A stretch of DNA of 64,000 nt from Desulfuromonadaceae bacterium (GTDB lineage Bacteria > Desulfobacterota > Desulfuromonadia > Desulfuromonadales > SZUA-401): contig QKBP01000009.1 of NCBI GenBank assembly GCA_003246035.1, forward strand, positions 18,424-82,423, written 5' to 3'. Below the pieces are notes generated by a model. The model did no database searches and was not told the origin of the DNA. It saw only the letters and a program-made list of their open reading frames with translations. Of this stretch, positions 43,422 through 58,852 are shown in pieces. The translations under genes and the position numbers were made by a program. Position 1 is the first letter of the stretch. The number at the start of each line of letters is the position of its first letter.

Positions 43422-43691
43422 TCACAACAGGTAGCGGAGGCCTTCGATCCCACGCAGCGCCCGGTAGATCGCTTCCAGCTGATCGCGGGACTGCAGCCGC
43501 ACCAGCACCGTGACGCAACGGTAGGTGCCCTGGCGGCTTGCGCGTTCGCGCAGGGCATGTCGCGAAACCGCCTGTACGCGTCCGACCGCTTCCTTCACCG
43601 CCACGGTGAAGGCCGCATCGTTGGGACCGAACGCCTTGAACTCATAATCGCACGGGAATTCGAGCAGGTCGAGGGGAGACTCGTCGCTCAT
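43422..43691 (-). CDS. DUF493 (YbeD-type) protein
   Basis: 89 residues. YbeD-type ferredoxin-like fold: [13 protein letters not shown] at the start, [28 protein letters not shown] at the end. Homologues are thought to bind small ligands or regulate lipoylation; unproven. Its ATG overlaps the dut stop (ATGA). Confidence 0.85.
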   Translation of the reverse strand: MSDESPLDLLEFPCDYEFKAFGPNDAAFTVAVKEAVGRVQAVSRHALRERASRQGTYRCVTVLVRLQSRDQLEAIYRALRGIEGLRYLL

Positions 43692-44155
43692 GACTCCTCA
43701 CCCGTGTCGTGCCCGACGCCGGTATGGCCGAAGCCCCCTTCATTGCGTACGGTTGTCGCGAGTCGCTCCCGTTCGATGAGATCCGCACGGACCACGGGGG
43801 CGATGACCAGCTGGGCGATGCGATCGCCGTCGCTGAGGGTGATCGACTCCTGGCCGAGGTTGATCACCAGCACGCCGACCTCGCCGCGATAGTCGGCATC
43901 GATCGTCCCCGGGGCGTTGACCAGCGCCAGCCCCTGGCGCAGGGCAAGCCCGGAGCGGGCCCGCACCTGCCCCTCGAAGCCCGGGGGGATCGCCACGGCG
44001 ATGCCGGTCGGCACCACGCCCCTCTCCCCGGGGAGAAAGGTCATCGGTTCCTCGAGGCAGGCGAACAGGTCCATGCCGGCGGCGTGTTCGGTCATGTAAC
44101 GGGGGAGCCGCGCGCCCGGACGGAGACGGCTGATTTCCAGGTCGATAGACGTCAT
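43688..44155 (-). CDS. dut: dUTP diphosphatase
   Basis: 155 residues, trimeric dUTPase hydrolysing dUTP to dUMP. The five family motifs are visible: [37 protein letters not shown] and [13 protein letters not shown] at 44155 overlaps the M16 peptidase stop as ATGA, with AGGAG before it. Confidence 0.96.
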   Translation of the reverse strand: MTSIDLEISRLRPGARLPRYMTEHAAGMDLFACLEEPMTFLPGERGVVPTGIAVAIPPGFEGQVRARSGLALRQGLALVNAPGTIDADYRGEVGVLVINLGQESITLSDGDRIAQLVIAPVVRADLIERERLATTVRNEGGFGHTGVGHDTGEES

Positions 44156-45435
44156 GGCGACTCCTGCGGCGACGGCAGGCTCAGGCACAAGTCGACCTGG
44201 CCGATCTCCCTTTCACGGACGCTGCCAACCATCTGCAGATGAAACCGCTCACCGTGCATCAGGGTCGAGGAGACCTCGACAATCTGTTCCGCTGTCACCG
44301 CGTCGATCTGGGCGACGACTTCCTCGACCGGGATGCTGCGACCGAAGTAGATCTCATCCTTGGCCAGACGCGACATGCGGTTGTCGGTACTCTCCAGCGA
44401 CAGCAACAGGTTGCCCTTGAGCTGGTTGCGTGCCGCGGCGAGCTCCGCGGCACTGACCGGCCGGGTGCTCAGGTCACGGAGTTCACGAAGAATCAGGTCG
44501 AGAGACTGCTGGACATCACCCGGCGCGATCCCGGCGTAGACCACCTGGGCGCCGCAGTCGGAGAAGGCGTTAAGGTAGCTGTAAATCGAATAGGCGAGCC
44601 CGTGTTCCTCACGCACTCGCTGAAAAAGCCGCGAGCTCATGCTGCTGCCGAGCAGGGTGTTGAACAAAAAGAGCGGAAAACGGTTAGGATCGGCCTGGGG
44701 GAGGCTCGGGGCGGCCAGGCACAGATGAACCTGCTCGAGTTCGCGGGTCTGCACGTCGACCCCGGGGTGAAACTGGGGGGGTGTCTGCGGCGGGAGCGGC
44801 GAACCTGCCGGGAGCGAACCGAGCGCGGACGCGACCAGCTCGACCGTCCGGTCGTGGTCGACGTCGCCGGCAGCACAGACCAGCAGGCGCTGACCGCAGT
44901 AGTGCTCGCGCATGAACGCCAACAGCTGCTCGCGCCGGAACGACGCGACCGATTCCTGGGTACCGAGCACCGGCCTGCCGAGAGCATCCCCACTCCAGGC
45001 ACCGCTGCACAGCAGTTCGTGCACCAGCTCCTCGGGAGCATCGTGGATCATGGAGATTTCCTGGAGGATGACCCGACGCTCTTTTTCGAGCTCCTCGGGT
45101 GCGAACACCGAATCGAGGACCAGGTCGGCGAGCAGCTCGAGGGCCAGCGGGAGAGATTCCCCCAGGATCTTGGCGTAGTAGCAGCTGTACTCGCGGCTGG
45201 TGAAGGCGTTGAGGATGCCGCCGACGGCGTCGATCTCGCACGCGATCTCGTGGGCGTCGCGCCGCGACGTCCCCTTGAAGAGCATGTGCTCGATGAAATG
45301 GGAGCTGCCGTTGAGGTGGAGCGGTTCGTGGCGTGAGCCGTGCTGGACCCAGATGCCGAGCGCCGCGGAATGAAGAGACGGGATCCGCTCGGTGATGACA
45401 CGGATCCCGTTATCCAGCACTGTTTTGCTGATCAT
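44152..45435 (-). CDS. M16-family zinc peptidase
   Basis: 427 residues of the insulinase/processing-peptidase family. Zinc motif HFIEH (residues 46-50), the distal Glu in [11 protein letters not shown], and the inactive-like second half with [21 protein letters not shown]. Gene order pnp - M16 peptidase - dut is conserved in many bacteria. Likely cytosolic; substrate unknown. Confidence 0.92.
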   Translation of the reverse strand: MISKTVLDNGIRVITERIPSLHSAALGIWVQHGSRHEPLHLNGSSHFIEHMLFKGTSRRDAHEIACEIDAVGGILNAFTSREYSCYYAKILGESLPLALELLADLVLDSVFAPEELEKERRVILQEISMIHDAPEELVHELLCSGAWSGDALGRPVLGTQESVASFRREQLLAFMREHYCGQRLLVCAAGDVDHDRTVELVASALGSLPAGSPLPPQTPPQFHPGVDVQTRELEQVHLCLAAPSLPQADPNRFPLFLFNTLLGSSMSSRLFQRVREEHGLAYSIYSYLNAFSDCGAQVVYAGIAPGDVQQSLDLILRELRDLSTRPVSAAELAAARNQLKGNLLLSLESTDNRMSRLAKDEIYFGRSIPVEEVVAQIDAVTAEQIVEVSSTLMHGERFHLQMVGSVREREIGQVDLCLSLPSPQESP

Positions 45436-45444
45436 CGGCAGGGG

Positions 45445-47553
<2,109 letters not shown>

Positions 47554-47691
47554 GTGATCTCCTCTGTGTCCTGTCAGTGGACACGCGTGCAATGGGTCTA
47601 AAACAGCACAAGGAGGATGGCCTGAGACAGCTCCCGCAACCGCTGCGGAACCTCTCTCCGGACAGCCTCCCTGCCACGACGCGTAGAAACG

Positions 47692-47722
47692 AAAAGGGCA
47701 GCCGGCCTCGACCGTGCTGCCC
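47692..47722 (-). terminator. rpsO-pnp intergenic hairpin
   Basis: Stem GGGCAGC / GCTGCCC with an inner GG/CC pair, tail TTTTCGTTTCT on the minus strand. It corresponds in place to the rpsO terminator known in E. coli and probably gives partial termination before pnp. Confidence 0.8.
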
Positions 47723-47729
47723 TGCTCAA

Positions 47730-47996
47730 TTATCTACGGATACCGAGTTTATTGATAACGACACGATAACGCTCGACGTCCTTGCTTTTCAGGTAGTCGA
47801 GCAGGCGGCGTCTCTGACCGACGATCTTGAGCAGTCCGCGGCGCGAATGGTGATCCTTGTGGTGGGTACGGAAATGCTCGGTCAGGTAGGTGATGCGCTC
47901 GGAAAGAAGCGCGATCTGTACCTCGGGAGAACCGGTATCATTTTCGTGCGTTTTGAATTCGTTGATGATTTCCTGCTTGCGTTCAGTGGCTGTCAC
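47730..47996 (-). CDS. rpsO: 30S ribosomal protein S15
   Basis: 88 residues. Typical S15 sequence: [42 protein letters not shown]. It binds the 16S rRNA central domain. Start GTG at 47996 with AAAGGAGGTGGC before it. Confidence 0.97.
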   Translation of the reverse strand: MTATERKQEIINEFKTHENDTGSPEVQIALLSERITYLTEHFRTHHKDHHSRRGLLKIVGQRRRLLDYLKSKDVERYRVVINKLGIRR

Positions 47997-48091
47997 GCTG
48001 CCACCTCCTTTCTCTCTTCAAGGTCTTACGCCTGTCACACAGACGTATCAGGGATGAGACTACTACCACAAAAGTGCGGCAGTGTAAAGTA

Positions 48092-49015
48092 TTATTCGAT
48101 CTCCTCGCGGACCTGATTGAAGACCCGCAGGAGCTCGAAATCGCCGCGCGCTTCACGTTCCCTCGCGGGGGCGAAACGGGCCAGGGCCACCAGGGTCCCG
48201 CCGTAAACCAGCGCGACCTCCTCCCCCGCAGCGGGGAGTACGCCGCGAACAGCTGCCGACGCAGGGGGAATTCCGTCGAGCAGGCGACGCAGGTCCTCGT
48301 CGGAGAGCTCCAGTCGGGGCCGGTCGGAGAGCGCTGTCGTCAACGAGAGCCACGGGAACGGCGTGGCGTGTGCGAGGCGCTCCTCGAGCTGTTCGAGGGT
48401 CACTGCTTCCGCGATGGTGAACGGACCGCTCTGGAGACGGCGCAGCGCCGTCAGGTGGGCGCCGCAGCCGAGCAGCTCACCGAGGTCATGCGCGAGGGTT
48501 CGGATATACGTGCCCCGCGAACAATGAATCACGCAGGTGAGCGAATCGCCGTCGAACTGCTCGATCTCCCAGCGCTGCACCACGATCCTCCGTCGCTTGC
48601 GCTCGACTTCCTCCCCCTTGCGTGCCAGCTTGTACAGCGGTACGCCGTTCTGCTTGATGGCCGAATACATCGGCGGGAGCTGGTCGAGCTCGCCGGTCAG
48701 GCGGGCGATGGCGTCCTCAACACCCGGCAGGTCGATCCCGTCCAAAGAGCCGCGAAAGACGATCGTCCCCTCGGCGTCCTGGGTATCGGTCGCGGCACCG
48801 AACTGAATGGTGGCCCGGTAGACCTTGGTCTCCTCGCGCAGGAACGGGATCACCCGCGTCCCTTCGCCGACCGCCACCGGCAGCACCCCGGTCGCCATCG
48901 GGTCGAGAGTCCCGGTGTGCCCGACGCGCCGAACGCCCAGGAGCCTGCGCAGGCGCGAAACGACGCCGTGCGACGAGAGCCCCGCCGCCTTGTCTATCAC
49001 CAGAAGTCCGTGCAT
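48092..49015 (-). CDS. truB: tRNA pseudouridine(55) synthase
   Basis: 307 residues. Catalytic Asp in GHTGTLDPMATGVL, preceded by the family opening LLVIDKAAGLSSHGVV. Makes the T-loop pseudouridine of tRNAs. Starts 6 bases after nrnA without a clear ribosome site, so coupling is likely. Confidence 0.96.
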   Translation of the reverse strand: MHGLLVIDKAAGLSSHGVVSRLRRLLGVRRVGHTGTLDPMATGVLPVAVGEGTRVIPFLREETKVYRATIQFGAATDTQDAEGTIVFRGSLDGIDLPGVEDAIARLTGELDQLPPMYSAIKQNGVPLYKLARKGEEVERKRRRIVVQRWEIEQFDGDSLTCVIHCSRGTYIRTLAHDLGELLGCGAHLTALRRLQSGPFTIAEAVTLEQLEERLAHATPFPWLSLTTALSDRPRLELSDEDLRRLLDGIPPASAAVRGVLPAAGEEVALVYGGTLVALARFAPAREREARGDFELLRVFNQVREEIE

Positions 49016-49021
49016 GGGGGA

Positions 49022-49981
49022 TCAGGACATCAACTGCTGGACGCGGGCGAAGACGTCGCTTCGGACCTTGGCGATGTCCCCTTCGACCAGGACACCCGCG
49101 GCGTTGTGGTGACCGCCGCCGCCGAGGGCCGCGGCCAGCGAGCCGACATCGATCAGCCCCTTGGAACGGAAGCCGACCTTGACGGCGTCGGGGCGGACCT
49201 GGCGGAAGAAGATCGCCACCTCGACACCTTCGAGAGAGCGGGGGTAGTTGACGAAACCGTCGGTGTGCTCGGGACCGGCACCGCTCCGCTCGAACATCTC
49301 GAGGGTGCAGGTCACCGCGGCGATGCGACGGCAGGGAGAGACCTCGAGGGTCTTGAGCACGTCGCCGAGCAGACGCAGGCGGTTCTCGGGCTGGCTCTCG
49401 TAGAGCTGGCTGGAGATCGACCAGGTGTCGACCCCCCGGTCGACCAGTTCGGAGGCCATGGAGAACGCTTCGGCATCGGCGTTGGAATAGCGGAACGACC
49501 CGGTATCGGACATGATCGCGGTGTAGAGGCAGACCGCCACGTCGAGGGAGAGCTCCCAGCCGGCCGCCTTGATGACCCGGAAGACCAGGGCACCGGTGGC
49601 GCTTGCCGCGGTATCGAGCAGCACGATATCGCCGAAATCGGATCCGGGGTGATGGTCGATGTTGATCAGGGTCGGCGAGAGGGCCTCGAGGTGCTGCCCG
49701 GCACGGCGCAGGTCGCCGGAATCGAGGACCAGTACCGCGTCGAAGCTCGCGTCGGGGGGGAGCTGGTCGACCAGCGTCGTGACACCGGGGAGGAACGCGA
49801 AGGCTTCGGGCGCGCCGTCCTGGTTATAGGCGACGACCTCTTTCCCCTGCTCGCGCAGGGCCAGCGCCAGGGCCAGGGTCGAGGCCAGGGCGTCCCCGTC
49901 GGGGTTCTCGTGGGCGGCAACCAGGAAGCGCTGACCACGCTCGAGGACAGCGAGGATGGCGTCAATCGCGTTCGTCGTCAT
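49022..49981 (-). CDS. nrnA: Bifunctional oligoribonuclease / PAP phosphatase (NrnA)
   Basis: DHH-family phosphoesterase, 319 residues, that degrades nanoRNA and 3'-phosphoadenosine 5'-phosphate. Motifs: [33 protein letters not shown] (the DHH motif) and the DHHA1 motif [10 protein letters not shown] near the end. ATG at 49981 lies inside rbfA (20-base overlap), with AAGGA 10 bases before it. Confidence 0.93.
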   Translation of the reverse strand: MTTNAIDAILAVLERGQRFLVAAHENPDGDALASTLALALALREQGKEVVAYNQDGAPEAFAFLPGVTTLVDQLPPDASFDAVLVLDSGDLRRAGQHLEALSPTLINIDHHPGSDFGDIVLLDTAASATGALVFRVIKAAGWELSLDVAVCLYTAIMSDTGSFRYSNADAEAFSMASELVDRGVDTWSISSQLYESQPENRLRLLGDVLKTLEVSPCRRIAAVTCTLEMFERSGAGPEHTDGFVNYPRSLEGVEVAIFFRQVRPDAVKVGFRSKGLIDVGSLAAALGGGGHHNAAGVLVEGDIAKVRSDVFARVQQLMS

Positions 49982-50321
49982 GATCGTTGAGTTCCTTGAG
50001 CAACGAATCGATGCGGTTACCGTAGTCGAGCGAGCTGTCGTAGCAGAACTGGAGTTCCGGGGTGAAACGAAGACGCAGGCGGCGGCCGAGCTCACGGCGG
50101 ATGAACGGCGACGCCTTGGCCAACGCCTTGGCCGTGTCGGTGCGCTTGCCGTCATCGCCGAGCACGGTATAGAAGACCTTGGCGATGCGCAGATCGCCGC
50201 TGACATCGACGGCCGTCAGGGTGACGAAACCGATCCGCGGGTCCTTGATCTCGCGCAGCAGCAGGTCGGAGATTTCTTTCTGGATCTGATCGCCTACGCG
50301 GCGTTGCCGGGGACTGGCCAC
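49962..50321 (-). CDS. rbfA: Ribosome-binding factor A
   Basis: 119 residues, KH-type 30S maturation factor: [38 protein letters not shown]. No ATG fits the N-terminus; the GTG at 50321 is chosen because AAAGGA lies 7 bases before it and the protein then has the normal length. Confidence 0.93.
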   Translation of the reverse strand: MASPRQRRVGDQIQKEISDLLLREIKDPRIGFVTLTAVDVSGDLRIAKVFYTVLGDDGKRTDTAKALAKASPFIRRELGRRLRLRFTPELQFCYDSSLDYGNRIDSLLKELNDHDDERD

Positions 50322-50343
50322 GGGCTTGTCCTTTACGTGCAGA

Positions 50344-50631
50344 TTAGTAGTGAAGGAAATCGCGGTCGCTGTCGGTGATCGAGCCGAGACCGAGGGACTC
50401 GATGTGCTCCTCGATCCGGGCGAAGAGCCGCTCGAGCTCATCCTGGTGGTGCCCGACGGCGGAAAATCCGAGCTCGGCGCTCTGCCAGAGGTCCTGACCG
50501 CCGATCTCGGCGCAGGAGACCGGGAAGCGCTGGCGGCAGCGGCCGAGAATACGCCGCACCATGCCCCGCCGGGCCTTGAGATTCTGCGATTCAGGCAGAA
50601 AAATCGCCAGCCGCAGGACGCCTACGACCAT
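50344..50631 (-). CDS. DUF503 protein (YlxP-type)
   Basis: 95 residues, ferredoxin-like DUF503: V-V-G-V-L-R-L start, the [19 protein letters not shown] basic helix, and [13 protein letters not shown]. Sits between infB and rbfA, as YlxP does in many bacteria; probably linked to ribosome assembly. ATG after GGAGGGCGGGG. Confidence 0.88.
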   Translation of the reverse strand: MVVGVLRLAIFLPESQNLKARRGMVRRILGRCRQRFPVSCAEIGGQDLWQSAELGFSAVGHHQDELERLFARIEEHIESLGLGSITDSDRDFLHY

Positions 50632-50656
50632 CCCCGCCCTCCGAAACGCCCGGCAC

Positions 50657-53382
<2,726 letters not shown>

Positions 53383-53383
<1 letters not shown>

Positions 53384-53973
53384 CAATGCTCCCCTGCCAG
53401 TTGACGGTATCGTTCAAATGCCTGCTTGAAACTTTTCGCCAGCCCTCCGGGCCTCAGGCCCAGGGCACTACTTTCACCTTTGCCGACCAGCTGACCCAGC
53501 TCTTCCTTGGTCAGGTAGCCGATGGTATCGACCCCGCAGGCACGTGCCTTGTGCAGAAGTTTCGCTGCACGCCCTTCGGAGATGTCGCCCGCCACGACCA
53601 GCACGGCGAACGGTTCGTGACCGAGACGTTCCTGTAACGGCCCTGCCCCGGCCAGCAACTGCCCGGCCTTGCGGGCCAGAGACAACAGACCCTGTAGCTG
53701 CTCCTGCAGCTGCTGCAGCAACTGGGCGTGCATGGCCTCGAGATCGACCGCCTTGACCGGCTGCCTGAACCCGCGCTCGAACTGACCGCGCCGAACCGCC
53801 TGCACCAGGCAGTCGGACCGGTAGCAGAGGTACACGCCCCGCCCCGGAAGGCGTCGCTGCGGATCGGGGATCACCTCGCCGTCGGGCGACCGGACCAGCC
53901 GAAGCAGCTCGTCCTGGGGCTGGGCTGTACGACAGCCGAGACAGGTGCGTTCCGCGACACGCGGGTTCTTCAC
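53383..53973 (-). CDS. YlxR (DUF448) and L7Ae-type fusion protein
   Basis: 196 residues with two parts. Residues 1-80 are Ylx[30 protein letters not shown]. Residues 90-190 look like an L7Ae/YlxQ RNA-binding domain: [52 protein letters not shown]. In Bacillus these are two neighbouring genes (ylxR, ylxQ) between nusA and infB; here they form one chain. Likely RNA binding in ribosome biogenesis. Confidence 0.85.
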
Positions 53974-53975
53974 CG

Positions 53976-55199
53976 TTACTCCTTGGTATCCTCTGCCGCT
54001 TCTTCCTCGGAGGCCGGCTCGTCGGCGGGCTCCTCAGGAGCCGGCTGTTCGGCCGGTTCCTCGACCGTCGCGGGCGGCTCGTCGGCAGCGGCCTCGTCCC
54101 CGGCAGCGAGGTTCTCATCCCCTTCGGCGAGCACCTCGTCGCCTTCGACCGGCTCCTCGGGCTCCCCTTCCTCTTCCTGGGTCTCCGACTTGATGTCGAT
54201 CTTCCAGCCGGTCAGCTTGGCGGCGAGGCGTACGTTCTGCCCCTTCTTGCCGATGGCCAGCGAGAGCTGATCGTCGGGGACGATCACTTCCATCGCCTCT
54301 TCGTCCTTGTCGATGTAGACCCGGGTCACCTCGGCCGGCGCCAGGGCCAGGCAGGCAAAACGCGCCACGTCGGGGGTCCAGGGGATAATATCGATCTTTT
54401 CGCCGCGCAGCTCGGAGACCACGTTCTGAACCCGGGAACCGCGCATGCCGACGCAGGCGCCGACCGGATCGACATCGGGGTCGTGGGAGACCACGGCGAT
54501 CTTGGCGCGGCTCCCCGGCTCGCGGGCGACGCCCTTGATCTCGACGATCCCCTCGGCGATCTCCGGGACCTCGGAATAGAACAGCGTCGCCACCAGCCCG
54601 GGGTGCGTCCGGGAGAGGATGATCTGCGGCCCCTTGGTCGACATCTTGACCTCGGCGATAAAGGCGCGCACCCGGTCCCCCTGGCGGTAGTTCTCGCGGG
54701 GGATCTGCTCGCGGTGGGGGAGCAGGGCTTCGGCACGACCGAGGTCGACGATCAGGTCGCCACGCTCGTAGCGACGCACGATGCCGTTGACCACCTCGCC
54801 GAGGCGATCCTTGAACTCGTTGAAGATCCCCTCGCGCTCCGCCTCACGGACCTTCTGGATGATCACCTGCTTGGCGGTCTGGGCTGCGATCCGGCTGAAA
54901 TCACCGGCGTCCAGGGGCATCCCGAGCGAGTCACCGACCTCCGCTTCGGGGTCGAAATCCGTCCGGGCTTCCTCCAGGTCGATCTCGCGGTAGGAATCCT
55001 CGACCTCTTCGACGACCGTCACGAACTCGAACAGCTCGACCTGGCCGAGCTCGTCGTTGTAGTGCGCCTCGAGGTCACGGGTGTTGCGGTACTTCTTATT
55101 GGCCGCCGACAGGACGGCCGCCTCCAGAGCCTCAACCAGGACCTGGCGATCGATACCCTTGTCCTTGACCACCTGGTCGATGATGATATTGAGATTCAT
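53976..55199 (-). CDS. nusA: Transcription elongation/termination factor NusA
   Basis: 407 residues: N-terminal RNA-polymerase-binding domain, S1 ([23 protein letters not shown]), KH1/KH2 ([47 protein letters not shown]), and an acidic, Glu/Pro-rich tail instead of the enterobacterial AR repeats. ATG at 55199 behind CAGGGAGA. A 7-bp hairpin lies directly before the ribosome site. Confidence 0.96.
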   Translation of the reverse strand: MNLNIIIDQVVKDKGIDRQVLVEALEAAVLSAANKKYRNTRDLEAHYNDELGQVELFEFVTVVEEVEDSYREIDLEEARTDFDPEAEVGDSLGMPLDAGDFSRIAAQTAKQVIIQKVREAEREGIFNEFKDRLGEVVNGIVRRYERGDLIVDLGRAEALLPHREQIPRENYRQGDRVRAFIAEVKMSTKGPQIILSRTHPGLVATLFYSEVPEIAEGIVEIKGVAREPGSRAKIAVVSHDPDVDPVGACVGMRGSRVQNVVSELRGEKIDIIPWTPDVARFACLALAPAEVTRVYIDKDEEAMEVIVPDDQLSLAIGKKGQNVRLAAKLTGWKIDIKSETQEEEGEPEEPVEGDEVLAEGDENLAAGDEAAADEPPATVEEPAEQPAPEEPADEPASEEEAAEDTKE

Positions 55200-55217
55200 G
55201 GCGTTACGTTCTCCCTG

Positions 55218-55234
55218 AGATATGATGCATATCT
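55218..55234 (-). promoter_or_regulatory. Small hairpin in the rimP-nusA spacer
   Basis: Perfect 7-bp stem AGATATG / CATATCT with a 3-base loop, ending 3 bases before the nusA ribosome site (CAGGGAGA) on the minus strand. It could gate nusA translation. Confidence 0.4.
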
Positions 55235-55254
55235 ATGTGCTATTGCGACTTTTT

Positions 55255-55743
55255 TCAGAACTGGGGGTCGAGGTGGGCGTGCTCGATCTGGTCGAGCCGG
55301 AACGCCACGTCCCCCCCCTTGCTGTCGAGCTGGCGCAGCAGCACCTGCTCGTCCCGGAAGCCGAGCAGCTCGCCGCTGAAGGTCTTGCGCGCATGACCGC
55401 GCTCATCCGGGTCGAGGGCGACCACGGTCTTGAGCTTGATCTGTTGTCCGGCAAAGCGTTCGAAATCGCGCGGGCGCTTCAGGACCCGATCCATCCCCGG
55501 CGAAGAGACCTCGAGGTTGTACGCCTGCGGGACGGGATCCTCGACCTCGAGCAGCACGCCCACCTCGCGGCTGACCGTGACGCAGTCGTCGAGGGTAACC
55601 CCCCCCTCGCGATCGATAAACAGGCGAACCACCCAGCTCCGCTCTTCGCGGCGGTACTCGAGGTCGACCAGCTCGAACCCCATCCCCTCGAGGGCGGGTT
55701 CGAGAAGGGCTTCCAGTCGTTGTTTGACGCTCTGCTGTTCCAT
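55255..55743 (-). CDS. rimP: Ribosome maturation factor RimP
   Basis: 162 residues, 30S assembly factor: LVDLEYRREERSWVVRLFIDREGGVTLDDC and LEVSSPGMDRVL. First gene of the nusA operon. The sequence before the ATG is A-rich with no ribosome site. Confidence 0.95.
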   Translation of the reverse strand: MEQQSVKQRLEALLEPALEGMGFELVDLEYRREERSWVVRLFIDREGGVTLDDCVTVSREVGVLLEVEDPVPQAYNLEVSSPGMDRVLKRPRDFERFAGQQIKLKTVVALDPDERGHARKTFSGELLGFRDEQVLLRQLDSKGGDVAFRLDQIEHAHLDPQF

Positions 55744-55763
55744 GTTTTTGTGCTTTAACCAAT

Positions 55764-55791
55764 AAAAAAAGTGAGCGAAGGGCTCACTTTT
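55764..55791 (-). terminator. Terminator of the CACHE/PAS sensor kinase gene
   Basis: Perfect 10-bp stem AAAAGTGAGC / GCTCACTTTT with a 5-base loop, then T7 on the minus strand. It lies between the kinase stop and rimP, only 21 bases before the rimP ATG, so it must also affect any rimP promoter further upstream. Confidence 0.85.
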
Positions 55792-55868
55792 CTGAGTGAA
55801 CTAAATTGACCGCCGATACAACTAGCACAGGCAGGGTGAAGATGCAAGCAAAAAAGCCGCTAACTCCC

Positions 55869-58817
55869 CTACGTCACGGGGTGCTGAGGCACTTCGTCCT
55901 GCAGCTCCGGGAGCCGTGCCTGAAACGGCAACGACACGACCACCCGGGTCCCCTCCCCGGGCACACTTTCGACCTGGATCTGCCCGCCATGGGTCTCGAT
56001 GATGGCCCGCACGATGCTCATGCCGATCCCCAGCCCGCCGATCGCGGTGTTGGAGCTGTCGGCACGGTAGAACTTGTCGAAGACCCGCTCGAGCTGTTCG
56101 GCGTCCATGCCGATCCCCTGGTCCTCGATCACGACCCGGCAGACCTCGCCGCGGGCTTCGCCATGCACCGTGATTCTGCCGCCCTCCGGCGAATACTTCA
56201 CGGCGTTGCTGATCAGGTTCTCGAAGACCTGCACCAGCTTGCCGGCGTCGGCGTAAAGCGGGAGGGGGCACTGCATGTCGACCTCGAAGCGATGGCGCCT
56301 GGAGGCCGAGGCGAAGCGCTGGACCACGTCGTCGACGATCGCGCCCAGCTGACACATCCCCAGGACCAGGGGGAGCGGCAGGCCGGCCTCGATCCGGCTG
56401 ATATCGAAGAGATCGTCGACGATCCGGGTCAGACTCAGCCCCTTGTGGAATATCTCGCGCAGGAACTGCTTCTGCTGTTCCGTATCGAAGGCTCCGTAGT
56501 CCTCCCCGCCGAGCAGCAGCTCGCAGTAGCCGAGCACCACCGAGAGCGGGGTGCGGAGTTCGTGGGCCGCCGTGGAGATGAACTCGCTCTTGACCCGGTC
56601 CACTTCCCGCTCGCGGCTGACATCGTGCAGCAGGGTCACGAGACCGGCAAAGCGCCCATCGTCGTCGTACAGGCGCGACGAGCGGGCCTGGATGATCCTG
56701 GGGAACTGTCCTTCGGCCCGGGTCAGGCGCAGATCGAACTGGGCGGTCTGGGAGCGCGGCAGGTTGAGAAACTGGTGCGCCTGGGCACGCAGCTCCGGGT
56801 CGGGGAAAAGCCTTGTGAAGGGCTTGCCGATCACCTCGTCGGCATGGATATCGAGCATCCCCTCGGCGACGTGGTTGACCAGGCTGACCCGCTTCCGCCG
56901 GTCGATGACCACCACCCCGTCCGCCACCGAACGGAGGATGTTGTCGACCTGGTCGCGGGCTCCCCGGGCCTCGGCGAGAGCGATCCGCAGCTCCTGCTCA
57001 CGCTGCTGGCGTTCCGAGATATCGCGGGCCAGGGCAATGTAGAGGTCTCCGTCCTGTTCGACATGGCAGATCCGCACCTCGGCGGGGAAGCTGCTGCCGT
57101 CCTTGCGCCGGAAGGTGCTCTCGAAGGTCGTCTGATGGCTGCGCTTGATGTGCTGGAAGGTCTTGATGAACTCCGCCCTCCCGTAGTCGAGCGAGACCTC
57201 GTCGATTCGTCGGCGCTGGAGTTCCTCGCGGGAATAGCCGAGATCGAAGCAGGCATGGCGATTGAGGTCGAGAATCCTGCCGTCCTCACCAAGCAGGAAA
57301 AAAGCGTCGGCGGCGTTCTCGACCAGCATCCGGAAGCGTGCCTCGCTCTCCTGGAGCACCATCTCCCAGCGCTTCCGCTCGCTGATATCGAAGAAGATCC
57401 CGATCATCCCGGCCGGCACGCCGCCCGAATCGAGGAACACCTTCTTGTGGAAGATCACGTCGCGCAGCGTGCCGTCCGCATAGCGGATCCGGGTCTCGTA
57501 GACCTGTTCCGTCCCCCGCTCCCACAACTCCCGATCCGCGCGCTCGAAGACCTGGGCCTGCTCCGGCTCGAAAAGATCCAAGACGCTGCGTCCGAGGATC
57601 TCCTCGCGGCTGAAGCCGATGTAGTCGAGAAAGGCCCGGTTGCAGCCGATGTAGCGGAAGCCGGAGTCCTTGTAGAAGATCGGGCTGGGGATGGTCTCGA
57701 CCAGGTTTTCGAGGAAAGCCAGCTGGTCCTGCAGGCTACGACGCTGCCGGACCACGTCCTTGAGCAGCGCGCGGATCGACGCGGCCAGCTCTCCCAGCTC
57801 GCGGAATTGGCGCTCGTCCGGGACCGCGATCCGTTCCTCGTCGTGGATGTGGCTGCGGACCTGGTCGGCCAGCTGGACCAGCGGTTCGGTGAGGCGGTAG
57901 GTCAGCCGCCGCACCAGCCAGACGCTCAGGAGCGACAGCGCCACCAGGCCGAGGATCGCCGTAGTGCGTGCCTGCCTCACCGGTGCGAACATCTCGTCGG
58001 TCGGCACCAGCGCCATCAGCGTCCAGTCTCCCGGGGAGAGGTGCTGGAACGAGCCGGTCATGTGGACACCGTCAAGTTCAACGTCATCGACCATGCCGCG
58101 GCTCTGGGTCCAGAGGTCGACGGAGATGAAGCGGGGGATGATGTCGCGCCAGGTCTCCATGATCCGCCGCTGGTCGGGGTGCATGATCAGGATGTCGCGG
58201 TTGTCGAGGAGGATGAAGTACCCGCCCTGGCCGAGCGGGGTCTGAATCAGGCGGCCGAGGAAGTTGTCGGTATAGAGGTCGACGCTCCCGGCGAGCATGC
58301 CGAGGAACTCGCCCCCCGGGCCGAGCAGCGGTTCGGTAAACATCATGATCGGGTGGGCATGAGTCTGGCGCGACAGGAAGGGGCGCGAGATGAAGCGGTA
58401 ACCGGTGTCGCGGGTGACGCGGAAGTACTCGCGGAACGAGAAGTCCTTGCCGAGCACCTCGGGAAAGACCGGGCTGACCGCCAGCAGGCGGCCGGAGCGG
58501 TCGAAGAAATTCAGTCCGTTGTCGAAGGTCAGCGCGGCGATCACATGGTGATCGAGATAGGCCTGGAGCTCGCGGGGTCGTTCGATCAGTTCAGGCGGGA
58601 GCTCCCGGGCGAGCTGCTCCATCACCAGCTGGGCATGCAGCAGGCGAGCCTGCAGTTCGTGCGAGGTCAGCTGCACGGTGTTGGTCAGATGCTCCAGGGT
58701 CGAGGACTTGAAGTGTCGCTCGAAGAAGGCCAGTCCGATCCAGGTCGCCAGGATCAGCAGTCCCATCGTCAGCAGGGATACGGCAACGGCGATGCGGGTA
58801 CGGAGGTGATAGCGCAT
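55869..58817 (-). CDS. CACHE- and multi-PAS sensor histidine kinase
   Basis: 982 residues. Membrane helix (about 8-30), double-CACHE periplasmic sensor (35-280, with FFDRSGRLLAVSP and YFILLDNRDILIMHP), second helix (about 288-308), HAMP, three PAS domains (about 360-480, 490-610 and 620-730), the H box AAHELRTPL (His near 751) and the ATPase (NAVKYSPEGG, DQGIGM, GGLGIGMSIV). A small-ligand sensor such as an organic acid is typical of CACHE, but the ligand is unknown. No response regulator adjacent. Downstream of UPF0149, with its own terminator. Confidence 0.93.
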   Translation of the reverse strand: MRYHLRTRIAVAVSLLTMGLLILATWIGLAFFERHFKSSTLEHLTNTVQLTSHELQARLLHAQLVMEQLARELPPELIERPRELQAYLDHHVIAALTFDNGLNFFDRSGRLLAVSPVFPEVLGKDFSFREYFRVTRDTGYRFISRPFLSRQTHAHPIMMFTEPLLGPGGEFLGMLAGSVDLYTDNFLGRLIQTPLGQGGYFILLDNRDILIMHPDQRRIMETWRDIIPRFISVDLWTQSRGMVDDVELDGVHMTGSFQHLSPGDWTLMALVPTDEMFAPVRQARTTAILGLVALSLLSVWLVRRLTYRLTEPLVQLADQVRSHIHDEERIAVPDERQFRELGELAASIRALLKDVVRQRRSLQDQLAFLENLVETIPSPIFYKDSGFRYIGCNRAFLDYIGFSREEILGRSVLDLFEPEQAQVFERADRELWERGTEQVYETRIRYADGTLRDVIFHKKVFLDSGGVPAGMIGIFFDISERKRWEMVLQESEARFRMLVENAADAFFLLGEDGRILDLNRHACFDLGYSREELQRRRIDEVSLDYGRAEFIKTFQHIKRSHQTTFESTFRRKDGSSFPAEVRICHVEQDGDLYIALARDISERQQREQELRIALAEARGARDQVDNILRSVADGVVVIDRRKRVSLVNHVAEGMLDIHADEVIGKPFTRLFPDPELRAQAHQFLNLPRSQTAQFDLRLTRAEGQFPRIIQARSSRLYDDDGRFAGLVTLLHDVSREREVDRVKSEFISTAAHELRTPLSVVLGYCELLLGGEDYGAFDTEQQKQFLREIFHKGLSLTRIVDDLFDISRIEAGLPLPLVLGMCQLGAIVDDVVQRFASASRRHRFEVDMQCPLPLYADAGKLVQVFENLISNAVKYSPEGGRITVHGEARGEVCRVVIEDQGIGMDAEQLERVFDKFYRADSSNTAIGGLGIGMSIVRAIIETHGGQIQVESVPGEGTRVVVSLPFQARLPELQDEVPQHPVT

Positions 58818-58852
58818 GGTTCGCTCGAGAAGCCGCGCGGGACGCTGCCACG

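Noticed and set aside
48074..49990. Long plus-strand frame over truB and nrnA
   Set aside because: Shadow of two well-supported minus-strand genes.
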